In this document: piece after piece, positions 10,502-20,047 of the stretch | How positions within the stretch are numbered: position 1 is the first letter of the stretch | How the letters are laid out: the number at the start of each line of letters is the position of its first letter | Assembly: GCF_000332495.1 (NCBI RefSeq) | Contig: NZ_AOGW02000018.1 | Coordinates: 126,501 to 190,500 of the forward strand | Direction of reading: 5' to 3' | DNA from: Leptospira terpstrae serovar Hualin str. LT 11-33 = ATCC 700639 | GTDB taxonomy: Bacteria > Spirochaetota > Leptospiria > Leptospirales > Leptospiraceae | DNA: 64,000 nucleotides | Program-made: the position numbers and the translations under genes | The notes under the pieces: model-generated | What the model was told of the DNA's origin: nothing | Database searches by the model: none | Seen by the model: only the letters and a program-made list of their open reading frames with translations

Positions 10502-10562
10502 AGGACGAGGATGGGAAAGAGAAAGTGATTTTCCTTAAAAAACTTGTAAGAAGAACGTAAGA

Positions 10563-10589
10563 TTGGCAGTCTAACCTACAGAGTGCCAA
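10563..10589 (+). promoter_or_regulatory. CIRCE-like HrcA operator upstream of clpB
   Basis: The sequence reads TTGGCAGTC, nine bases, then GAGTGCCAA. The CIRCE consensus is TTAGCACTC-N9-GAGTGCTAA, so 15 of 18 arm bases match with the exact 9-bp spacer. It lies 15 bp before the clpB start codon and just ahead of the ribosome binding site, the usual position for HrcA repression of chaperone genes. The match is seen; HrcA binding is inference. Confidence 0.75.
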
Positions 10590-10604
10590 TAGAGGGGAAA
10601 ACCT

Positions 10605-12992
10605 ATGAAACAGTATGATTCCAACGTCCAGGGAGCTTTGGACATCGCGCAAACAGAAGCTATGAGGAGACAAAATACAGAAATCACTCCTTACCATTTG
10701 GTTTGGGGGTTTATGACTCTGCCAACCTCTGTTTCCGGAAAATCATTAATCAAATATAAATCTACAGTAGATGAATTCTTAAAGAAACAGGCTCGGGCTT
10801 CCGGTGAGATTCCTTTTGAGTCTCTACGAACTTCGCCAAAACTTGCCCAGTGGTTCACCATGGCATCCTCTAGGGCTGCTGAAAATGGCCGGGAGGAATT
10901 GAAAGAAGCAGATTTTTTGAAATTTTTACCGCAAGTATTACCTGAATTAAAAATCAATTACGAAGATTTGCAAGTGAAGGAAACGGATGAAGAGGTTCCT
11001 AATTTTCTTGTGAACTTGAATGATCTGGCACGCGAGGGTAAACTCGATCCAGTCATTGGAAGGAGTAAAGAAATTCGTTCGGTGATGGAAATTTTAGGAC
11101 GAAGGTCAAAAAATAATCCCGTTTTAGTGGGTAGTGCTGGAGTAGGAAAAACAGCCATTGTGGAAGGACTTGCAGAACAAATTGTTAAGGGACGTGTTCC
11201 CGATGTATTAAAAGGAAAAACAATTTATTCTTTGGATATGGGCCAACTGATGGCTGGGACAAAATACCGGGGTGAGTTTGAAGAAAAGTTAACTGCCATG
11301 CTTCGTTATATCAAAGGCCAATCAGGAGAAGCCGTACTTTTCATTGATGAAATTCACCAATTGGTTGGTGCTGGAAAAACTGATGGAGCCATGGATGCAG
11401 CTAATCTTTTGAAGCCAGCTCTTGCTCGTGGAGAATTACATTGTATTGGAGCCACTACTCAAGATGAATTTCAAAAATACATTCTAGGTGACCAAGCATT
11501 AGAAAGAAGATTTCGCGCGGTTCCCGTGAATGAACCAAGTAAGGAAGACGCGATCGAAATTCTTATGGGAATTCGTGATAAACATGAAATCCATCATGGA
11601 ATTAAAATTTCCGATGAAGCGATTTATGCCTCTGTACTTTTGTCAGACCAGTACATAACTGATAAATTTTTACCAGACAAGGCCATAGATTTAGTAGATG
11701 AGGCTGCTTCTGCATTAAAACTTTCTGCAGAAGCAATGCCAACAGAACTTGTGGAATTAGAAAGTGAAATTCGGTCTAAAAAAATCTTTGCCCAAGTGGA
11801 AAAGAAAAACGAAGACATCTTAAAGGAAATTGAAACTTTAGAAAAAAAATTCCAAGAAGGTAAAGTTGTTTGGGAGAAAGAAGTTAATTCTTTAAAACAA
11901 ATTGCATCGATCAAAAATAAAATTGATCGAGTGAAATTTGATTTGGATGCAGCACAACAAAGAGCAGATTATACGGAAGCCTCTCGGTTGAAGTATGCTG
12001 TGCTTCCTGAATTAGAAAAGGAACTGGGTAATTTTCAAAATAGTTGGATTTTGGAAAGAGGTCATATAGCAGCTGTCATTGCTCGACAAACTGGAATTCC
12101 AGCGGAAAAGATATTAAAAACAAAACAAGACCATCTCCTTCATTTGGAAGATGACTTAAATACTGTAGTGTATGGGCAAAAAGAATCTATCCGAGAAATT
12201 GCAGATACACTCCTAACATCTTACGCAGGAATTTCTTCTGAGTCACGCCCCTTAGGATCTTTTCTATTAAAAGGACCTACAGGAGTGGGAAAAACAGAAA
12301 CGGCCAAAGCGATTGCTAAATTTTTATTCGATCAAGAAACTAATTTAGTTCGTTTGGATCTGAGTGAATATTCAGAAAAACATTCCGTGGCAAAGTTGAT
12401 TGGTGCTCCTGCAGGTTATGTCGGTTACGAGGAAGGTGGAATCCTAACAGAAGCGATTCGAAGAAAACCATATTCCGTAGTTCTTTTTGATGAAGTGGAA
12501 AAGGCACATCCTGATTTTTCCGATATCCTACTCCAGATTTTGGATGAAGGTCGATTGACAGATAACAAAGGTAGAACCATTAACTTTAAAAATACCATTG
12601 TAATTTTGACCACGAATTCAAAAAATATTGAAGCGGATTTCAAACCAGAAGTTTTAGGACGATTGGATGCAATTTTAACCTATCATTCGTTAGATTCTTC
12701 GATTATGGAAAAGTTAATCGAAAAACAACTTAGACAATTGAATGAAAGATTAAAAGTAAAAGGAATCGTTATTGAACTCTCCGAAAGTACGGAACACATT
12801 CTCAGGGAACAAGGATTTGATCCAAAATTTGGGGCAAGACCTTTGGGAAGTGTTTTCAATCGAATCGTAAACCGACCTTTGGCTAAAGAAATTCTTTCGG
12901 GAACCATTGGTGAGGGAAGGTTTCGAGCAGATTGGAACGGAGAACAATTACAATTTGCTGCCATTCCGGAAACTGTCGGTTCGAAACGATAA
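10605..12992 (+). CDS. clpB: ClpB-type AAA+ protein disaggregase
   Basis: A 795-residue two-ring AAA+ ATPase. A Clp N-domain (residues 1-115) is followed by AAA-1 with Walker A GSAGVGKT (about 176-183), a coiled-coil middle domain (about 385-495) resembling the ClpB M-domain, and AAA-2 with GPTGVGKT (about 557-564) and [10 protein letters not shown]. The segment after TTN in AAA-2 is about 25 residues shorter than in typical ClpB and carries no IGF/IGL loop, so ClpP docking is not expected. With DnaK it should resolubilise aggregated proteins. The ribosome binding site AGAGGGG precedes ATG 10605. The CIRCE-like site supports a heat-shock role. Some annotators may call it ClpA or ClpC. Confidence 0.85.
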   Translation: MKQYDSNVQGALDIAQTEAMRRQNTEITPYHLVWGFMTLPTSVSGKSLIKYKSTVDEFLKKQARASGEIPFESLRTSPKLAQWFTMASSRAAENGREELKEADFLKFLPQVLPELKINYEDLQVKETDEEVPNFLVNLNDLAREGKLDPVIGRSKEIRSVMEILGRRSKNNPVLVGSAGVGKTAIVEGLAEQIVKGRVPDVLKGKTIYSLDMGQLMAGTKYRGEFEEKLTAMLRYIKGQSGEAVLFIDEIHQLVGAGKTDGAMDAANLLKPALARGELHCIGATTQDEFQKYILGDQALERRFRAVPVNEPSKEDAIEILMGIRDKHEIHHGIKISDEAIYASVLLSDQYITDKFLPDKAIDLVDEAASALKLSAEAMPTELVELESEIRSKKIFAQVEKKNEDILKEIETLEKKFQEGKVVWEKEVNSLKQIASIKNKIDRVKFDLDAAQQRADYTEASRLKYAVLPELEKELGNFQNSWILERGHIAAVIARQTGIPAEKILKTKQDHLLHLEDDLNTVVYGQKESIREIADTLLTSYAGISSESRPLGSFLLKGPTGVGKTETAKAIAKFLFDQETNLVRLDLSEYSEKHSVAKLIGAPAGYVGYEEGGILTEAIRRKPYSVVLFDEVEKAHPDFSDILLQILDEGRLTDNKGRTINFKNTIVILTTNSKNIEADFKPEVLGRLDAILTYHSLDSSIMEKLIEKQLRQLNERLKVKGIVIELSESTEHILREQGFDPKFGARPLGSVFNRIVNRPLAKEILSGTIGEGRFRADWNGEQLQFAAIPETVGSKR

Positions 12993-13017
12993 TTTTTAGG
13001 AAATTCCAAAGGAGACA

Positions 13018-13051
13018 CCCAACGATAGACATACGATCGTTGGGTTTTTTT
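13018..13051 (+). terminator. Rho-independent terminator after clpB
   Basis: The arms CCCAACGAT and ATCGTTGGG form a perfect 9-bp stem (13018-13026 with 13036-13044) and are followed by a run of seven T. It lies 25 bp past the clpB stop and ends just before the aldo/keto reductase start. Confidence 0.85.
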
Positions 13052-13068
13052 AGTCTAAGGTTTACTTT

Positions 13069-13896
13069 ATGGCAAACCTAGAAATTACATCCACTTTACC
13101 ATCCAATCAATCCATCTCTGTGCCTCAACTAGGCCTCGGAGTTTGGAAGTCCCGGCCGAAAGAATGTTTGGAAGCGGTTAAATCTGCGCTTTCTTTAGGA
13201 TACCGGCATATTGATACTGCAGCGATTTATGGAAACGAAGCAGATGTAGGAACTGCCATAAAAGAATCAGGTGTGAACCGCAGTGATATTTTTTTAGTCA
13301 CAAAACTTTGGAACGCTGACCAAGGGTACGATACCGCCTTACGAGCGATAGATGTGTCACTTAAAAAATTAGGAACAGATTATGTGGATATGTATCTGAT
13401 ACACTTTCCAGTTTCTGGAAAACGAAATGAATCTTGGAAAGCTTTGGAGAAAATTAAATCAGAAGGCAAAGCAAAATCCATTGGTGTTAGTAATTTTATG
13501 GTCCCTCACTTGGAAGAACTATTAAAAGAAACGGGAACGGTACCTGCAATGAACCAAGTGGAATACCATCCTTTCTTGCAAGATACAAAACTAAAAGACT
13601 ATTGCATTCAAAAAGGAATCCTACTAGAAGCCTATAGCCCTTTGGCTCATGGACAAAAGTTAGAGGACCCTCGCATTACTCAATTGGCCAAAAAATACAA
13701 TAAATCCAATGCCCAAATCTTAATTCGGTGGTCATTGCAAGCGGGGCATGTGGTCATTCCTAAATCCAAAAATCCAGACCGCATTCGGGAGAATGCTGAT
13801 GTCTATGATTTTGGTTTATCCGATTCCGATATGAAGGAAATTTTTAGTTGGAATGAAGATTTTCGAACTTGTTGGGATCCCACCACCGTGGAGTAG
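13069..13896 (+). CDS. Aldo/keto reductase
   Basis: A 275-residue soluble NADPH-dependent reductase of the AKR superfamily. The catalytic tetrad is visible: D49 and Y54 in HIDTAAIYGNE, K79 in VTKLWN, and H112 in LIHFP. The C-terminal IPKSKNPDRIREN is the usual 2'-phosphate (NADP) binding loop. Length matches the AKR5-like bacterial enzymes that reduce 2,5-diketogluconate, methylglyoxal and other small aldehydes. The physiological substrate cannot be told from sequence. It stands alone between the clpB terminator and a convergent lipoprotein gene. Confidence 0.9.
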   Translation: MANLEITSTLPSNQSISVPQLGLGVWKSRPKECLEAVKSALSLGYRHIDTAAIYGNEADVGTAIKESGVNRSDIFLVTKLWNADQGYDTALRAIDVSLKKLGTDYVDMYLIHFPVSGKRNESWKALEKIKSEGKAKSIGVSNFMVPHLEELLKETGTVPAMNQVEYHPFLQDTKLKDYCIQKGILLEAYSPLAHGQKLEDPRITQLAKKYNKSNAQILIRWSLQAGHVVIPKSKNPDRIRENADVYDFGLSDSDMKEIFSWNEDFRTCWDPTTVE

Positions 13897-13916
13897 CCGT
13901 AGCGAAATCCTAAATT

Positions 13917-14960
13917 TTATTTTTTGTCAAAGACAAGGACTGCCGATTGTCGGTTGTCCTTAGTTCCCAAATACCCATAACCAAAAGGAAAAGGTAAGGG
14001 TGTATCATTTGTTTTCTCACTCAATTGTTTCAATTCCAGTTGGACTTCGGGGATAACGGCACCCGATAAATTCCAGGATCTTTCATACCGGCCAAATACT
14101 TGGCGTCTCCAAAGTTCTTCAGGAAAAAAACGAATCGGAAAACCTGACTCGTCTTGAACCACAAAGTCTGCATTTTTTAAAAGCAAGTCTCGGACTAACT
14201 TTCGTTTTTCCCCATGAAACAAATATTCCGCTGACTTTGTAAAAATTCCCACATTCTTTAATTCAGAGAAGTATTCATACAACCCGTCACCAGGAACACC
14301 TTCATTGCCAATTAAGAATATTTTAAAATAAGTAAGAGTTTCCTCTTTTTTTAGTTTTGTATCGTAAAGCGATATTGTGAATCCTTTGTAAGTAATTCCT
14401 TTCCCAACAATTACTTCTTCTTTTGAATCCAGGATTTCTTTACCCATTCTGCGAAGAAATGCAACAAACACAGGATAGGCGCCGTTTAGTTCTTTTTTCT
14501 TGGTTTCTTCTTTCATTTTCCGGTAAGTAAAATAATTTCTTCCCGCTAAATGATCCGATAAGTTCCGGATTCCTTGTTTTACAATTAGTTTTTCTTTATC
14601 AGTTAAGGAACTGTATTGATTGGGATAACCTGGATCTTCCAAGCCAAATAAGATAAAACGTTCACAATGGGGGTAAAAGGAAAACAAATTCAAAACATCT
14701 ATCCCGCTAAAAGGATAAATGACTGTTTTTACTTTAGGGTTATAATCTTTCTTTTTTAAATACTCGGTAATGGTATCTCTAGTGTTTGTTAGTTTATTCC
14801 AACTAAGATCCATTTCTTTTTTATGGAGTGGATCAGAATCGATAAGACCTGCCCATTCATCATAAAGAGAAGTTTCTTGAAAGGCAGTTTCTGTTTTCTT
14901 TTCTTGGATTTGGCATTGGAGAGAGAAAATCAATAAGAGGAGGATCGTTTTTTTTGTCAT
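13917..14960 (-). CDS. Putative lipoprotein of unknown function
   Basis: A 347-residue protein that I do not recognise. The N-terminus MTKKTILLLLIFSLQC is a short lipoprotein signal with Cys16 as the probable acylation site, followed by a charged region. The rest is soluble-looking, mixed alpha/beta, with no membrane helix or motif I can assign. It lies convergent to the aldo/keto reductase and downstream of recA on the same strand, separated from recA by a strong terminator, so it needs its own promoter. Confidence 0.65.
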   Translation of the reverse strand: MTKKTILLLLIFSLQCQIQEKKTETAFQETSLYDEWAGLIDSDPLHKKEMDLSWNKLTNTRDTITEYLKKKDYNPKVKTVIYPFSGIDVLNLFSFYPHCERFILFGLEDPGYPNQYSSLTDKEKLIVKQGIRNLSDHLAGRNYFTYRKMKEETKKKELNGAYPVFVAFLRRMGKEILDSKEEVIVGKGITYKGFTISLYDTKLKKEETLTYFKIFLIGNEGVPGDGLYEYFSELKNVGIFTKSAEYLFHGEKRKLVRDLLLKNADFVVQDESGFPIRFFPEELWRRQVFGRYERSWNLSGAVIPEVQLELKQLSEKTNDTPLPFPFGYGYLGTKDNRQSAVLVFDKK

Positions 14961-15050
14961 AAAATTAGAAAGGTATCAGGGACAATCTGTAAGAAGACAG
15001 TTTCCAGACATCCATTTTCATAGGACGAATTTGCATTTTCTTGGAATGGC

Positions 15051-15085
15051 AAAAAAAAACCGGCCCGGGGAAACCCCGAACCGGT
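15051..15085 (-). terminator. Rho-independent terminator of recA
   Basis: On the minus strand a GC-rich stem (outer pairs 15059-15063 with 15081-15085; inner GGGG-AAA-CCCC at 15067-15077) is followed by nine T in the transcript (A-run at 15051-15059). It starts about 32 bp after the recA stop codon. Confidence 0.88.
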
Positions 15086-15116
15086 CAATGGTTCCTAAAA
15101 AGAAAGCCGTGTTTAT

Positions 15117-16280
15117 TTATTCTCCGACAGCAACGTCTCCGTCTGCTTCGGTGGAGAAACTAACTGGTTGTTTTGATTTTGTTTCTTTAGTTTCTTTTGG
15201 ATCCCTTTCAATGGATTTTACTTCTCTTGTTTGGATTTTTGCTTGGTCCACCAAAGGAAGTCCATTGAGATCTCTTACTTGGTTCTCAATTTTGAAGGCA
15301 ATGTCTGGGTTTTCGAGAAAGAATAGCCTGACCTGTTCTTTTCCTTGTCCGATTTTTTCTCCACCATAGGAATACCACGAACCTGCTTTGGCAACGAGGT
15401 CATGACGAACCGCAAGATCAATCAACGAACTTTCTTTGTTGATCCCGGTAGCATACATGATATCAAACTCTGCTTGGCGGAAAGGTGGGGCACATTTGTT
15501 TTTCACTACTTTCACTCGCACGCGGTTTCCCACAGGTTCTTCCTTTTCTTTCAGAGTTTCAATACGACGGATGTCCAATCGGATGGACGCATAGAATTTC
15601 AAAGCATTTCCACCCGTAGTAGTTTCCGGACTTCCAAACATCACACCGATCTTCATACGGATCTGGTTGATGAAGATCACAGTGGTATTGGATTTAGAAA
15701 TAGTTCCTGTGAGTTTACGAAGTGCCTGGGACATGAGACGGGCTTGTAAACCCATATGAGAGTCTCCCATGTCACCTTCGATTTCTGCTTTCGGGACGAG
15801 AGCTGCCACCGAATCGATCACGATAAGATCTATCGCATTGGAGCGAACCAAAGATTCACAAATTTCCAACGCTTCTTCCCCGTTGTCAGGTTGTGCCACC
15901 AGTAGGTCATCCACGTTCACTCCCAATTTTTTTGCATAGGAAGGATCAAGGGCATGTTCCGCATCGATAAAGGCGGCAATGCCTCCTTTTTTTTGCGTTT
16001 CTGCAATGGCAGAAAGAGTGAGAGTTGTTTTACCAGAAGATTCTGGTCCATAAATTTCTAGGATTCTTCCAGAAGGAAACCCGCCTATCCCCAAGGCGAT
16101 GTCTAGATCCAAAGAACCTGTAGATACTACGTTCATTTCTGACATACGTGTATCGGCGCCAAGGCGCATAATAGAACCCTTTCCAAATTGTTTTTCGATT
16201 TGGCCTAGGGCAGCGTCAATGGCCTGCTTTCTTTGGTCGGTTTCTTTTTCTTGAGCCTTGTCAGCTTTCTCTTTTTTCAT
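15117..16280 (-). CDS. recA: Recombinase RecA
   Basis: A 387-residue RecA. Walker A is GPESSGKT (residues 78-85), with IDAEHALDP and the L2-loop sequence [18 protein letters not shown] all intact. It forms ATP-dependent filaments on single-stranded DNA for homologous recombination and activates LexA self-cleavage. The C-terminal tail is longer than in E. coli and is acidic and basic mixed. The start ATG 16280 is preceded by AGGAGAA about 9 bp upstream. In the 300-bp upstream region I did not find the TTTG-N5-CAAA LexA box reported for pathogenic Leptospira. Confidence 0.97.
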   Translation of the reverse strand: MKKEKADKAQEKETDQRKQAIDAALGQIEKQFGKGSIMRLGADTRMSEMNVVSTGSLDLDIALGIGGFPSGRILEIYGPESSGKTTLTLSAIAETQKKGGIAAFIDAEHALDPSYAKKLGVNVDDLLVAQPDNGEEALEICESLVRSNAIDLIVIDSVAALVPKAEIEGDMGDSHMGLQARLMSQALRKLTGTISKSNTTVIFINQIRMKIGVMFGSPETTTGGNALKFYASIRLDIRRIETLKEKEEPVGNRVRVKVVKNKCAPPFRQAEFDIMYATGINKESSLIDLAVRHDLVAKAGSWYSYGGEKIGQGKEQVRLFFLENPDIAFKIENQVRDLNGLPLVDQAKIQTREVKSIERDPKETKETKSKQPVSFSTEADGDVAVGE

Positions 16281-16581
16281 GAATCAAACGTTCTCCTAAA
16301 ATCGGTGTTCCGAAAGACTAGGTAGGGGACTTCGCCGGTTGGTCTTAAAAAAACTTACCTAACCGACTCTTTCAAGGATGAACCCATCCCTTCCGAATTC
16401 CACTCTTTTTCTCTTCCAGATGGGTCTCATTATGGATGAGACCTGGGACAAATTAGAGGAGGGAGGGAATTTTTCCGGATTATGTCTTTTTTTTCCGTTT
16501 TCAACACTAAACAAAATGTAAGTACTTGTATAGTATTTTTTTGCCGTAGGAGAAAGAAAACTTTGCCGATAGTCTTTCTGT
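16281..16581. other. Intergenic region between divergent recA and xer genes
   Basis: About 300 bp carrying both promoters. One perfect 8-bp stem with a 5-base loop (16423-16430 with 16436-16443) has no T-run on either side and may lie in the recA leader. I could not assign confident -35/-10 pairs for either gene, and see no small open reading frame worth calling. Confidence 0.5.
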
Positions 16582-17517
16582 ATGACCCTGCCAGTTCTTG
16601 AAGTCCAAATCCCCGACCATTTCCCCCAAGCTATGGCTGAACTCTTTCGCAGTTACCGAACTTATTTAAAAATAGAAAAAAACTATTCGGAACATACACT
16701 ATTTGCCTATCTACGTGATTTAAAATTCTTCTTTGAGTTTTGTTTGAAAGAGGAAATTGATATTTTAACGGTCGATGTATTGGATGTCCGGGCTTATTTT
16801 GCAGACCTGAAAGCCACTAAAAAACAAGACAAACGTACTCAGAGTCGTAAACTATCATCCTTACGCACCTTTTATAAATTTTTATTCCGCGAAGAGAAAA
16901 TAGGAGCCAATCCCATTCTACAGGTAAGTTTCCCTAAAACCAAAAAGAAGTTACCTAAAAATTTCACACAAATCGAAACAGAAGATATTTTGGACTACGA
17001 AGATGGAGAAAAAGCGGAAGTACTTGGGAAAAGAGACAAAGCCATCGTAGAAGTTTTGTATAGTACGGGACTTCGGGTATTTGAGTTAGTCAATGCAAAG
17101 TTAAGCGATCTTAACCATGAATTAACTTCGCTGAAAGTGATGGGAAAACGTCGCAAAGAACGATTTGTTTTTATAGGTGATGAAGCACAAGCGGCTCTAA
17201 GAGATTATTTGGAAGAAAGAGGAACAGCAGGTCCTGAAGAAATCTTTTTAAACCAACGCGGTGGAAAATTAACAACACGCGGGATTCGTTATATTTTATC
17301 CGAACGTCGCGTAGTAATGGGAATGGAGAAAGCAATCACTCCTCATAAATTTAGACATACCTTTGCTACTGATTTATTGAATGCTGGTGCCGACATTCGC
17401 GCCGTACAAGAGTTACTCGGTCATTCTTCCTTATCATCTACGCAGGTTTATTTGAGTGTATCGAGAGATCGGCTTAAGGAAGTTTATCGAAATGCACATC
17501 CTCATGCGAAGAAGTGA
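16582..17517 (+). CDS. Tyrosine recombinase of the XerC/XerD family
   Basis: A 311-residue site-specific recombinase. It has a SAM-like N-terminal DNA-binding domain (about residues 18-105) and a catalytic domain with R165 (STGLR), H255 and R258 in HKFRHTFA, H281 in LGHSSL and nucleophile Y290. All catalytic residues are present. Length and lack of a mobile-element context fit chromosome-dimer resolution at dif. XerC and XerD cannot be told apart reliably here. It is divergent from recA. Confidence 0.9.
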   Translation: MTLPVLEVQIPDHFPQAMAELFRSYRTYLKIEKNYSEHTLFAYLRDLKFFFEFCLKEEIDILTVDVLDVRAYFADLKATKKQDKRTQSRKLSSLRTFYKFLFREEKIGANPILQVSFPKTKKKLPKNFTQIETEDILDYEDGEKAEVLGKRDKAIVEVLYSTGLRVFELVNAKLSDLNHELTSLKVMGKRRKERFVFIGDEAQAALRDYLEERGTAGPEEIFLNQRGGKLTTRGIRYILSERRVVMGMEKAITPHKFRHTFATDLLNAGADIRAVQELLGHSSLSSTQVYLSVSRDRLKEVYRNAHPHAKK

Positions 17518-17548
17518 ATTGGGTTGAGTTTCCGCGCGGATATAATCT

Positions 17549-17571
17549 CCCCGCCCTGAACTAGGGTGGGG
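17549..17571. repeat. GC-rich hairpin after the xer gene
   Basis: The arms CCCCGCCCT and AGGGTGGGG (17549-17557 with 17563-17571) pair over nine positions with one G-T wobble and a 5-base loop. There is no T-run, so it is not a standard terminator. It sits in a GC-rich patch (about 17535-17590) unlike the AT-rich surroundings and may be an interspersed genomic repeat. Confidence 0.5.
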
Positions 17572-17692
17572 AACTAGACCCGCCGCCCAATGACTTTCCT
17601 TTACCACAAAGGCAATATTTACGAAATCACATTCCCTATTTTCATTAAAAATCTTTAATTAAGTTCATCTTTTTGTATTTTTATCTAAAATA

Positions 17693-17726
17693 TATAGTTG
17701 ACTATAAAAATAATGTTGGCTATATT
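17693..17726 (+). promoter_or_regulatory. TetR gene promoter with overlapping operator repeats
   Basis: The -35 TTGACT (17698-17703) and -10 TATATT (17721-17726) are separated by exactly 17 bp. Two direct repeats GTTGACTATA and GTTGGCTATA (starts 17697 and 17715, 18 bp apart) overlap these boxes, and TATAGT-TG-ACTATA (17693-17706) is a perfect dyad. This suggests autorepression by the TetR protein encoded directly downstream. Confidence 0.65.
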
Positions 17727-17731
17727 TATTT

Positions 17732-18421
17732 GTGTCTCTACTTTCCGATAAACATTCTGGTTTATTTAATTCCTTTCCTCTTAAGGAAACGAAGTTTGCA
17801 AAAACTCGACTCAATTTAACCTTTGCCTTTTTATCTGAACTTGAGTCAAAATCATTTGAAGAAATCAAAATTAAAGATCTTTGTAAAATAGCCGAGGTTT
17901 CGGAACCAACTTTCTATAATTATTTTCCTGAGAAGGGCGATCTAATCTTACATTACATTCAAATTTGGAGTTTGCAGGTTTCTGTGTTTGCCAATGAGAA
18001 AAAATTGTCTGGATCTGGTTTTGGAATGCTTTCCGCTTTATTCCGTTATACGGCCAAAGAATCAAAAAAAAATCCTAGAATCCTGTTAGAAATCATTTCC
18101 TTTCAAGCTAGGACTCTCAAATCCTTAAAACAACAGAAACTCACAAATGCAGAGCGAATGTTACTTTTCCCGAAGATTGTTGGAATAGAAAACTTGGATG
18201 CAGATGGGGTCGAAGGAATCATTCGCAAAGCAATTTCTGTTGCAGCTAAGAATGGTGAACTTCCCGAATCAACTGATTGGAAATCGTTTTCATTGGCTAT
18301 TGCCTCTTGTTTTTTCGGAGTTCCCATCCTCTCATTTCAACTGAATCAAAACTTAGAAAAACTCTGGCTTGAATCCTTGAATTATTTGTGGATAGGAGCC
18401 GGTGGAAAAGTGAATGAATGA
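17732..18421 (+). CDS. TetR-family transcriptional regulator
   Basis: A 229-residue regulator. The N-terminal helix-turn-helix (about residues 24-70) contains IKIKDLCKIAEVSEPTFYNYFPEKGDL, typical of TetR. The remaining helical domain should bind an unknown ligand and dimerise. GTG 17732 is the only in-frame start before the helix-turn-helix: there is no ATG, GTG or TTG between it and the motif. The codon lies 5 bp after the -10 box, so the mRNA is probably leaderless. It is followed 43 bp later by the Lnt-like gene, a likely target or operon partner. Confidence 0.83.
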   Translation: MSLLSDKHSGLFNSFPLKETKFAKTRLNLTFAFLSELESKSFEEIKIKDLCKIAEVSEPTFYNYFPEKGDLILHYIQIWSLQVSVFANEKKLSGSGFGMLSALFRYTAKESKKNPRILLEIISFQARTLKSLKQQKLTNAERMLLFPKIVGIENLDADGVEGIIRKAISVAAKNGELPESTDWKSFSLAIASCFFGVPILSFQLNQNLEKLWLESLNYLWIGAGGKVNE

Positions 18422-18464
18422 GATATTGTGTCAATTTTAAATATAAGTATATAAGGAATAATGA

Positions 18465-19901
18465 ATGAAATATTTTAACCAAAAGTGGTTACTTTTGTTT
18501 GTCGGTGGACTATTCCTTGGCTTTACCGGAATGAATTGGAACATTCCTATTTTTGCTTGGATCTCCCTCATCCCTTTTTTACGATATGTCCGCCTTGGAT
18601 ATTCCATTCGAACTCTTCTTATGGCGCTCATCATCATCCAAACTGCGTCTACTATGCGGATTATATCCGAGCCGTTCCACATTTGGATTGCTATCTTCTC
18701 CGGAGTCCAAGCAGGGATTGTATTTACAATCTTACTTTGGATTTGGAACCAAGTTAGAATAAAATTCTCCAAACAAATATCTCCAACCTTAGGTTTTGCC
18801 TTTTTATTCACAATTGTAGAGTGGATCGGTGCTTACTGTTCTAAGTTAGGTGTTTGGGGGATGTTAGCCAATAGTCAAATTAACAATTTGATTTTGATTC
18901 AATCCGCCTCATTATTTGGTGCCACGGGGATTAGTTTTCTCATTTACTTAGTGAATGGAAGTCTTGAACAATCCCTATCGGAATTTATAACTCATTCTAA
19001 AATTTCTAAACCTTCCCAATACGCGTTAATAAGCTGCTTTCTTTTATTAGTGGGCTTATCGTTTTATGGTTCAGTTCGTCTCACCCTTCCCATAGAAGGA
19101 AATAGTATCAAAGTAGGAACCGTAACTTCCAAAATGGAAATTCAAACCATTTGGGAAGATTCTATCCAAAATCAAAAGAATACCGATCTAATATTTGCTC
19201 GCACCAAACAGGCAGCGGATGAGGGTGCAAAAGTTGTAGTTTGGAATGAAGGAGCCATTCTTATCCAAAGAAAAGAAGAGGATTCTTTTTTAAAAAAAAT
19301 AGCAACCTTGGCAAAAGAAAAAGAAATCGAAATCGTCGCAGCTTATATTGTTCCACTGAAAGAACATGAATTCTTTTTAGAGAATCAGTTGCATTGGATT
19401 GGCAAAGATGGTTCTACCCGCCAGGTTTATTTTAAACAATTCATTCCTCCTGGAGAGCCAATATCTCATAACCCTTCCGAAATACGGGTCATTGCAACCG
19501 AATGGGGAAAAATGTCTGCAGCCATTTGTTATGATTTCGATAGCCTCCAATTAACAAAAACACATTCTGAATTAGGAACAGGAGTCACTTTTATTCCTGC
19601 TTCTGATTGGAAGGGAATCAATCCTTTCCACACGGAAATGGCGGCCTTACGTGGAATCGAAAATGGAACATCGATTGTTCGCTCAGCTCGTGGGGCAATT
19701 TCAGGAGTTTATGATGCCTATGGTCGTGTCAAAGGCACCTTAGATTATTATGAGGAAAATGATGGCGTTTTGGTCGTATCGGTTCCCACGGTAGCAGTCA
19801 AAACTCTTTATAGTAAATTAGGGAATTGGGTAGTAGGTTTGGGATATCTCTATTTGGGCTTCGGAAGTCTTTTTGTGTTTGTACTAAAGAATAAAAACTA
19901 A
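18465..19901 (+). CDS. Lnt-like apolipoprotein N-acyltransferase / nitrilase-superfamily membrane protein
   Basis: A 478-residue protein with about six N-terminal membrane helices (residues 1-200) and a C-terminal carbon-nitrogen hydrolase domain (about 220-445). The Glu-Lys-Cys triad is visible in VWNEGA, YFKQFIPPGEP and AAICYDFD. This architecture is that of Lnt, which N-acylates the lipid-modified Cys of lipoproteins at the outer face of the inner membrane. The motifs differ from canonical Lnt (WNEGA instead of WPEAA; ICYDFD instead of ICYE), so it may be a paralogue with altered substrate. AAGGA precedes ATG 18465 by about 7 bp. Confidence 0.72.
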   Translation: MKYFNQKWLLLFVGGLFLGFTGMNWNIPIFAWISLIPFLRYVRLGYSIRTLLMALIIIQTASTMRIISEPFHIWIAIFSGVQAGIVFTILLWIWNQVRIKFSKQISPTLGFAFLFTIVEWIGAYCSKLGVWGMLANSQINNLILIQSASLFGATGISFLIYLVNGSLEQSLSEFITHSKISKPSQYALISCFLLLVGLSFYGSVRLTLPIEGNSIKVGTVTSKMEIQTIWEDSIQNQKNTDLIFARTKQAADEGAKVVVWNEGAILIQRKEEDSFLKKIATLAKEKEIEIVAAYIVPLKEHEFFLENQLHWIGKDGSTRQVYFKQFIPPGEPISHNPSEIRVIATEWGKMSAAICYDFDSLQLTKTHSELGTGVTFIPASDWKGINPFHTEMAALRGIENGTSIVRSARGAISGVYDAYGRVKGTLDYYEENDGVLVVSVPTVAVKTLYSKLGNWVVGLGYLYLGFGSLFVFVLKNKN

Positions 19902-20047
19902 CAACAATTTGTGTATGAGTAGCAAAATGCTAGATTTTAATATTAGAAAATTTCTAAATATTTGATTGAATTAAATATCGATTTTGTCATGATTTGTAGT
20001 CTGTGAATTCCTGAAGCCCATTTGTTGGAGTTCTCAAAGGATGTTTG

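Noticed and set aside
16423..16443. Hairpin in the recA/xer intergenic region as a terminator
   Set aside because: No T-run on either strand and no gene ends there.
16281..16581. LexA (SOS) box upstream of recA
   Set aside because: I looked for TTTG-N5-CAAA and for the Bacillus-type box and found neither.
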